Source: Coriobacteriales bacterium (GTDB taxonomy: Bacteria > Actinomycetota > Coriobacteriia > Coriobacteriales > UBA8131). From it: 10,595 nucleotides of DNA. The first letter of the stretch is position 1, and each line of letters begins with the position of its first letter. Positions 9,001 to 10,595 of the stretch are shown piece after piece. Position numbers and translations under genes: made by a program. Under the pieces are notes generated by a model, which saw nothing but the letters and a program-made list of their open reading frames with translations, was not told where the DNA came from and made no database searches. The stretch is taken from contig JAITUO010000211.1 of NCBI GenBank assembly GCA_031286245.1, positions 1 through 10,595 on the forward strand, read 5' to 3'.

Positions 9001-10595
9001 TACGATGCTTCCGGTATCTTTGATCTGATCTTTGGCAGTGGCGGTATTGTTAACGCTGTCGATCCTGATCTGGTGCCTGATATTGACTCTGCGGAGCTGC
9101 CTCCGGCTGTTGGTGACTATGTCTTGCCTTACGAGCTGGCAAACCGGTTGCTGTCACTTCTGCTGGAACTGCAGATGACTCCAGTGCAGCGTCTGGATGC
9201 TGCTGGTCAGCCCGAACTGGATGCAGACGGCAAACCGATCTGGGAGGCCGGCCCTGCTTGCTTTGGTGAGCTTGGTCGCTTCCTGGGCAGCTTGTTGACT
9301 GCTGACGAGATCGAGTCACTTTACTATGCCGCGATGGCAGCCGGGGCTTATCCACAGCAAGCTGCTGAAGATGGATATGACGATCCTTTACCGCGAGCCT
9401 TTAATGTACACATCGGTCAGACGACCGGCACAACAGACATTTACTGCGATGGCGACATCAATATAGTTGTTGAGCGCGGCAACCTGACGATTAACACCAT
9501 CACCTCTGAGCGTGGCAATGTCACGATCAACCACCTGAACGGTAATATCGTGGCGAATTACGTCGGTGGCGTACACGATGGGCACCACATTTTGGCGGGG
9601 GACATCACACTGATCGTCAACGGTAATATTGCCAGCGCCGACCGGCCGCTGTTGCTGGAACAACGCGATGACAAACCGACTATCGTCGTTAACTGTGACG
9701 AGAGCATGTACTTTGACCCGGACTATGTCGACAAAATCATAGCGGGCGATCAGCCGTATAACTTCGAGCCCGGGCTTATCCACAAGGAATATATCCTGCG
9801 CTACATCCAATTGACAGGCGAAAATGGTGAGTTGCTTTTTGACGCGGCTGGCTGTCCGCTGATGGCTTGGGTGCTGGACGTTGAAATCCGCTATGACTGG
9901 GTGCGGCTGGACTACTATGATCCTGAACCGCGTATGGCTTTGACGGTGCGTGCCCATGGCGATGTATTTCTGGCAGAGTTGACCGGCTCGGTGCGTGGGT
10001 CGATTTGGGCGGATGGTGATGTGGTTTACACGGTGGCGGATGGCGAAGTGGGGCGGATTGATGATCCATTAGAGACCAACGTCCGAGGCACCATCACCAT
10101 TAATGCTCGCGATGACATCAGTGTATATGACTTGCATAGCATAGTGATCATTGCCAACAGCTTGACCGGTCAGGTCAATGTAGTGGCGGAGCGCAATATT
10201 GATTTACGGAATTCCAATGGCCAGGATCTGATCGTTGGGCCGATTTACGCCAAAACTGGTGATGTGCTGATCGTCTCCCAGGGTAGCATTGTGGAAGGCA
10301 ACCGTTATGAAGGTGAGCTTTATGGAGCTTATGCGCAGGTCACCGGTACGAACATCACGTTGTATGCCGATGGCAGCATCGGGGTTGTTGGTGATCCTTT
10401 TGATATCGACACCCGTTCTGAACTGGGCGGCATGCTGACAGCCTATGCTTTCGACATGGTAATCAATGAGATCAGCAATGATTTGATTGTCTGGCATGTG
10501 GAGTCCTTGTTTGGAGACACCACGCTGATAGCTGCGGCGCGGCTGCTGGACGGAACTGGAGTCGGCGGCGTTTTGCAGGATGCTTTAGAAGCCAT
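1..10595 (+). CDS. Giant repetitive surface protein, FHA/LktA-like adhesin type, partial at both ends
   Basis: Frame 1 is open over the whole window: 3,531 sense codons with no stop, so this is the interior of one gene. The GTG at base 1 is an ordinary valine codon; no start or ribosome binding site can be seen. The product is built almost entirely of beta-strand repeats rich in Ala, Val, Gly, Asn, Ser and Thr, with a Tyr/Asp-rich middle and one Leu-rich acidic helical block (residues about 2761-3125). I count only nine cysteines (1398, 1417, 1897, 2652, 2742, 3087, 3149, 3232, 3285) and none in the first 1,397 residues, as is common in large exported proteins. No catalytic motif is visible. 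Known giant proteins of this build are filamentous haemagglutinins and LktA-family adhesins, which act outside the cell in attachment. An adhesin or structural surface role is inferred here. Signal peptide, secretion partner and cell-surface anchor all lie outside the window. Confidence is high for the CDS and moderate for the family. Confidence 0.93.
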   Translation, partial: MINVTSNGQTNVLTASGAIAVGGVAVNAGLAVAVNLTTVHTYIGQGVSIDGWQEGNTSYLPNINVTTNFGSEAKSLMLSISGGAVAVSVVVTVVINRIDARTYIGITPKTSSGDKTAILPGSIGFAVGTITANNVTVQSNVSGDVNVLILGVAGGAVSVNAAVALGFNYATGVAAISAARLNANSLTVSAFMDGDTTINTFAVTGGMVAVGATVAVGYIKTTNLALIDTSAGGLTVRNGNITVQAGTAAKPYSSDVVVTVITGAAGAFAGALNFAIAINQSGNYARIIGSNTDVVIDAANLLVEAHGNAHAYAVIGNAAFGVAAVSASVAYSDILSIQEALINSYAEITLSGNLEVISRQNLDPIASGSLILDYMKNDSNKAGTTNKYVPVGTMSTAYIFAASVGLVTGVVNVAIASANATSIAYVRAANINAQGSITVTNTAASKALANIDNLGFGLVSVGLMVGYAYADGDFQAILSSIGSITAGGNIAVTNNYTAIADMILNPAFGGVKISAVSLDVNVALARVATRSEAAINGSGRVQANNISVVNFGLVRATSEIKGGLLQISIFSLTSNNVVALLSARQDAYISGAHLVANDVSVLSLYNVNESADNIRYNSEGLPAIPSVNWSYGAFATVGASVANIGLAVAKVNAAYARSESQVSAYITGASSEIAGRLDVHTYAASNARTDINQPSFSVSLVNIGVSVLYSNAEGVYRAYIDSTGNASLGLKAGSIRVGVGHYTEAYSRTGPLGGMSVSLSGVNVNVNTANANARATAEAFIRGNGVIATTGDLIVQVNGSALANATIQTETVALSLVDVRANVTYANLNVVQNAYFNIGNGGLVDVGGSLNIRANYSDDSYHGAIATSGTTNGVSLTLVSATATMAFATSALQNTAYISGSGQVTVTHNVLVLANSQTWATATVNRPTTITLAELSMVYAESRTFDVVTAYIRGVTLIAGGNIDVKAVGRTTSYSSSAAGLSLSLVNFGVGNVKATIGADNRRFTVEAYIYDYTKVTAAGNINVEADSAGRVTSRLTSLPKDWQISAVANTESQVQTVSYYLTKAWIGSYAEIKSTGGNITVYAHDLANADALVDGNSIGVLFSGDHKYARNTVYQTTIADIWTGADLWAHGSVDIKTKSDARMDAITHAQSGGFIAGGALQAFNTVYREAQTNIYNYVQIFADFGNISITSHAGEDDRINTIAKSSIGTGFGGGESYAVLSYSSFSVVNIGGGVNITDTFGDVLIAAYVAAAYLNTSSDIGISSVGSSTKAESIQYLTINNTGLTAQVNLATNSNPDLRTYITAKNITVLSKVNNVYIYAYSYSSTSGAMEFAKAYSVVNLLLIVEVNLNNVHLRAYDDLLIMADAVPTNGSVQKAPIPPGTPQFQIPFYEALTICNDPNVLLHAETRIRAATGCIESHAWFQGYASATVNIGGLAKLTGANVMIDRQGFPDAVIIEATGSRGLSAAEKKIDISKTFQNYLNMNIDRGVVFEIGDAAAGMAIDIYYDSNGAVRYRSVGTLPGFEITIDPSGHLVLIPAISNNQPGRLTVVGSTRGLAGNKIYGQQYIPELVVTNRTDYGLVFGAINLYNADFRTSQVTALDENRNNSYTSAYQKLSLNTHPEISVYSRDSGSVTFTDLVSNERGNLHIEWTDVDKPSDLFTSTTMTLGSVGIAPIWVHDLTVLNARNVKGVGNPLDEPRFQVYLTVVDFDDDGVIEDAHIWLDAIGDVWLELTLAEITPKTDLSGALSNSPLPGTLDLEHLVTGGHLDILLPLAIRLDYLVNSKAASVYIPGVFSYTEQMIQPIGSAELTLGELSLYLSRKRTEGYSIYYLPNGTQLYLDEQGKIARMVAPNGSALDTSAYRIEERNGQAVVTFWEFGIELNLATGVLTVISEVCGFDVYLDYDPLLGWYTLNGTVNKWQGIQLVRQDTQGNYQAVDQNVQLSYWQTIDGIDYYFLTTDNALKLTTTDPGINYRYYVVAFDADGNLFNVYLGTRSTDTWDLDAELDSEQISYSDNRVLGTGTVVEVRLAHWEFTTSIGGADYVLLLNQQYTIFETYSSGVLVSSNTSYSPYVIESIIYAGSDITANPQLIFGAGSTVLSGYVINAPEINRTPEGRVTGAYLEFNYIALQQWSPTYSLFDPGENNNYGLGYTIPNYDGLGSDLLVYLVVEYRYTDGNGYQNQYQMYDDNGQLITVSEDYLINSGAEEIVYYFSYSGGRIDLNHSFSQGNYIHVSPGSSISLNWYLVNGVANYRITDALTVSSDGVISFVQRNADDRTIRFTYDLVNLDAQLILIHPGFDVISLYYDPVSEKAVISGRQYLVQLTENIAKRTDNEYYFHNGLEWVLAELDTNTVDAVLASLLGIPAATVFSKISYSGETHLLIYQYAGTTYHVIYQNGLPYALVGSDGSVRFFDEDNVEKALKLQLEGTNYLVSYLEGFSVTLQMNDLLGSILDGDTIKGRLPDNLDIHTKGGDLTFIAHSLGSFGRLEDPLEVSIDYPGVFKFFDLSGNKIITTDTYLYIEDGDFELDEDTQISGTDDKTIEVIIATKDGSIYGDDIRVSHGRFILYTNVLWIVEADGVHWDPTPGAQSPGNIFFRHMGTVSSEISFNANALSNNRRGDIRFESIIGRESSVYLVAGAVIGQYSGDEPGILCDEYGYRAFIKFADDQTDAISRLSLAAAVSIGEADDWLIIDIPAAMTLYIPAAGSIYLDALELILAMKSTDPDALTEYDQIAIGNTPLLACRIDLVTHPNNPKVNEFSGHLPEDLDEIVWGDHLDLIEKQMLQMLVDRQNPDELASWILTRVERGEWTALLVKDVIVALLGRTDGIPVDLLAELLSNEQISQFINLDDIMSLLSDEDLLALIAAWYPIDSDAWAEALVDGDNPLLDEAVLTQITSALELANYLSPEQMALIFEGLSEAQKTALGFDDDTLELTIADLVKLVEDDLGLTLTDLLALLLGYDAVDTVPISFLAELVLRYDVESLLEAIEAYKPEAILLAITYDASGIFDLIFGSGGIVNAVDPDLVPDIDSAELPPAVGDYVLPYELANRLLSLLLELQMTPVQRLDAAGQPELDADGKPIWEAGPACFGELGRFLGSLLTADEIESLYYAAMAAGAYPQQAAEDGYDDPLPRAFNVHIGQTTGTTDIYCDGDINIVVERGNLTINTITSERGNVTINHLNGNIVANYVGGVHDGHHILAGDITLIVNGNIASADRPLLLEQRDDKPTIVVNCDESMYFDPDYVDKIIAGDQPYNFEPGLIHKEYILRYIQLTGENGELLFDAAGCPLMAWVLDVEIRYDWVRLDYYDPEPRMALTVRAHGDVFLAELTGSVRGSIWADGDVVYTVADGEVGRIDDPLETNVRGTITINARDDISVYDLHSIVIIANSLTGQVNVVAERNIDLRNSNGQDLIVGPIYAKTGDVLIVSQGSIVEGNRYEGELYGAYAQVTGTNITLYADGSIGVVGDPFDIDTRSELGGMLTAYAFDMVINEISNDLIVWHVESLFGDTTLIAAARLLDGTGVGGVLQDALEA
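121..4110 (+). repeat. Protein-level tandem repeat array, about 23 units of 51-62 residues
   Basis: Each unit has three parts: an anchor of the type Ala-Tyr-Ile-x-Gly, a turn followed by a strand of the type Gly-Asn-Ile-x-Val-x-Ala, and a tract of alternating small and hydrophobic residues such as VSLSLVN or GGAVAVSVVV. The anchor isoleucine (or equivalent) falls at residues 43, 104, 176, 227, 287, 342, 426, 477, 535, 589, 666, 720, 781, 836, 898, 952, 1010, 1067, 1122, 1175, 1250, 1303 and 1354. Most steps are 51-62 residues, with longer ones of 72-84 at four or five places. The best-preserved stretch is residues 898-1175, with steps of 62, 54, 58, 57, 55 and 53. The units are clear in protein but strongly diverged in DNA, so the duplications are old. 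The likely fold is a beta-solenoid or stacked beta-sandwich rod exposed outside the cell; that fold is an inference from strand alternation. Confidence 0.75.
4102..4380 (+). other. Junction segment: Pro-rich linker and end of the first repeat region
   Basis: This part of the giant CDS (residues 1368-1460) closes the first repeat array. Six prolines fall within residues 1369-1389 (1369, 1378, 1380, 1381, 1384, 1389), in a stretch that also lacks the usual strand pattern, which suggests an extended hinge. The first two cysteines of the window follow at 1398 and 1417, 19 residues apart, and could form a disulfide after export. A last beta-rich stretch (about residues 1402-1460) contains the segments SATVNIGGLAKLTGANVMI and DAVIIEAT, which look like FHA-type coils. 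Nothing suggests a frameshift or a gene boundary. Confidence 0.5.
4381..5457 (+). other. Mixed beta region of the giant protein, no recognised domain
   Basis: Residues 1461-1819 differ from the repeat array. They are less rich in Ala/Gly, carry more charged residues, and show no regular period. It opens with a polar, Lys-containing stretch (AAEKKIDISKTFQNYLNMNI), then strands and turns such as IDIYYDSNGAVRYRSVG and FEITIDPSGHLVLIPA. Later parts contain GNLHIEWTDVD and GSVGIAPIWVHDLTVLNAR, which look like FHA-type strand-turn units. It ends with strand pairs around VSVYIPGVFSYTEQ-like sequence (residues about 1788-1800). I do not recognise a named domain here. It probably joins the first rod to the Tyr/Asp-rich modules that follow. 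Confidence 0.45.
5125..5160 (+). other. DxDxDG calcium-loop-like motif (residues 1709-1720)
   Basis: The loop reads DFDDDGVIEDAH. Asp occupies positions 1, 3 and 5, Gly position 6, Ile position 8 and Glu position 9, which is the pattern of EF-hand-like and dockerin-like calcium loops. Position 12 is His rather than the usual Glu or Asp, and no second loop is seen nearby, so calcium binding is possible but unproven. It sits between two predicted strands (YLTVV before, HIWLDAIG after), which fits a metal-stabilised turn in a beta domain better than a true helix-loop-helix EF hand. Confidence 0.35.
5458..7380 (+). other. Tyr/Asp-rich beta modules with YD-like hairpins
   Basis: Residues 1820-2460 are rich in Tyr, Asp, Asn and Leu, unlike the Ala/Val/Gly-rich start. 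A hairpin signature recurs: an aromatic or acidic run, then Asp/Asn-Gly or x-Gly, then a hydrophobic strand. Examples are YYLPNGTQLYLDEQGKIARM (from residue 1830), FDADGNLFNVYLG (1981), MYDDNGQLITVSED (2185) and IYQNGLPYALVGSDGSVRFF (2393). Related copies lie outside this span, near residues 1506 and 2504. The signature resembles the YD hairpins of Rhs-type proteins and the wall-binding hairpins of some surface proteins, but spacing is irregular and I cannot assign either family. Long strands such as YVLLLNQQYTIFETY indicate an all-beta fold. No catalytic residues are apparent. Binding or spacing in the adhesin stalk is the most cautious reading. Confidence 0.45.
7381..8280 (+). other. FHA-like extended beta region with GxxG-DPL module
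   Basis: Residues 2461-2760 return to the style of haemagglutinin repeats. The segment opens with LPDNLDIHTKGGDLTFIAHS, followed by LGSFGRLEDPLEVSIDYPGV (residues 2481-2500). This second piece is one copy of a module that recurs near the end of the window (GEVGRIDDPLETN from residue 3348, and GSIGVVGDPFDID from 3459). Strand-and-turn units follow: DTQISGTDDKTIEVIIATK, DGSIYGDDIRVSHGRFILYT and SEISFNANALSNNRRGDIRF. The units are about 20-35 residues long, shorter than those of the first array, which fits coils of a right-handed beta-helix. Cysteines lie at 2652 and 2742. The region ends near the helical block with strands such as MTLYIPAAGSIYLDALELIL. Confidence 0.5.
8281..9375 (+). other. Leu-rich acidic helical block inside the giant protein
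   Basis: Residues 2761-3125 lack the strand alternation seen elsewhere and read as a series of amphipathic helices. By my count residues 2821-3000 contain 40 Leu, 37 Asp/Glu and only 5 Lys/Arg. A helix-start motif of the type Leu-Ser-x-Glu-Gln/Asp recurs: LLSNEQISQFI (Ser 2837), LLSDEDLLALI (Ser 2855), LSPEQMALIF (Ser 2905), LSEAQKTALG (Ser 2917) and LLTADEIESLY (Thr 3100). A short hairpin, LDAAGQPELDADGKPIW, interrupts the helices at 3065-3081. The frame continues unbroken on both sides, so this is a domain of the same protein and not a separate gene. I do not recognise the family. It may be a helical-repeat binding or spacer domain; its low basic content would give it a strong negative charge. 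Confidence 0.6.
9376..10595 (+). other. Second FHA-like beta-helix region, runs off the window
   Basis: Residues 3126-3531 show short beta coils of about 10-20 residues, as in filamentous haemagglutinin: DGDINIVVERGNLTINTI, SERGNVTINHLNGNIVANYV, GDITLIVNGNIASADRPLLL, VRGTITINARDDISVYDL and GQVNVVAERNIDLRNSNG. The Gly-Asn/Asp-Ile-x-Ile/Val steps are typical of a right-handed beta-helix. Two copies of the GxxG...DPL/DPF module lie here (from residues 3348 and 3459), and a related GNIASADRPL lies at about 3208. A polar insert around residues 3222-3310 breaks the coils and holds two of the nine cysteines (3232, 3285) and a second DAAGxP hairpin (residues 3281-3286). The chain is still open at the last complete codon, so the C-terminal end and any anchor or translocator domain are not in view. 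Confidence 0.6.

Noticed and set aside
9388..9957. Minus-strand open frame of 189 codons
   Set aside because: It overlaps clear FHA-like coils in the plus frame and is itself overlapped by another antisense frame; nothing supports it as a gene.
1..10595. RTX nonapeptides, Ig-like or cadherin domains, LPxTG or SLH anchors
   Set aside because: I looked for the GGxGxD, LPxTG and SLH patterns and for the usual Ig/cadherin motifs and saw none in this window; an anchor may still lie outside it.
1..10595. Assignment to Fusobacterium LktA itself
   Set aside because: The style of repeat is similar, but the base composition is far higher in G+C than Fusobacterium, and the helical block is not something I know from LktA. 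Family-level likeness is all I can support.
1..10595. CRISPR array, tRNA/rRNA, insertion sequence, promoter, terminator or operon boundary
   Set aside because: The coding frame is continuous. I saw no short identical direct repeats with spacers, no inverted-repeat transposon ends and no hairpin followed by a T-run that would stand out from the coding sequence.

Overview
The window is one uninterrupted plus-strand reading frame. Reading in frame 1 from base 1 to base 10595, I find no stop codon in 3,531 complete codons, and neither the true start nor the true end is present. The window is therefore the interior of one giant gene whose product exceeds 3,500 residues (roughly 370 kDa for this part). 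The protein looks like a secreted, repetitive, beta-rich surface protein of the filamentous-haemagglutinin / LktA-like giant adhesin type. I see no second gene, RNA gene, mobile element, CRISPR array, promoter or terminator, and no intergenic DNA.

Layout of the protein. (1) Residues 1-1370 (bases 1-4110) hold about 23 diverged repeats, mostly 51-62 residues apart, each built on a Tyr-Ile-Gly type anchor, a Gly-Asn-Ile-x-Val type strand and an Ala/Val/Gly-rich tract. (2) Residues 1368-1460 are a junction with a Pro-rich stretch, the first two cysteines of the window and a local rise in ATA codons. (3) Residues 1461-1819 are a mixed beta region with one DxDxDG calcium-loop-like motif. (4) Residues 1820-2460 are Tyr/Asp-rich beta modules with scattered YD-like hairpins. 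(5) Residues 2461-2760 return to an extended, FHA-like beta region. (6) Residues 2761-3125 are a strikingly different segment: Leu-rich, acidic and helical. (7) Residues 3126-3531 are again a haemagglutinin-like beta-helix with short coils, and it runs off the window.

Organism. The sequence is roughly half G+C by eye, uses mostly CGN arginine codons, and is bacterial in style. Proteins of this kind are known from Fusobacterium (LktA-type), green sulfur bacteria, Omnitrophota and various anaerobic Bacillota. The base composition argues against an AT-rich Fusobacterium or Clostridium, but I cannot assign a phylum. The export route (two-partner secretion, type I, or Sec plus a wall anchor) cannot be decided because both termini lie outside the window.

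The most interesting features are the sheer length, the regular repeat array, the acidic helical block set between two beta-solenoid regions, and the recurring GxxG...DPL module that links distant parts of the chain. I see no multi-gene system here.
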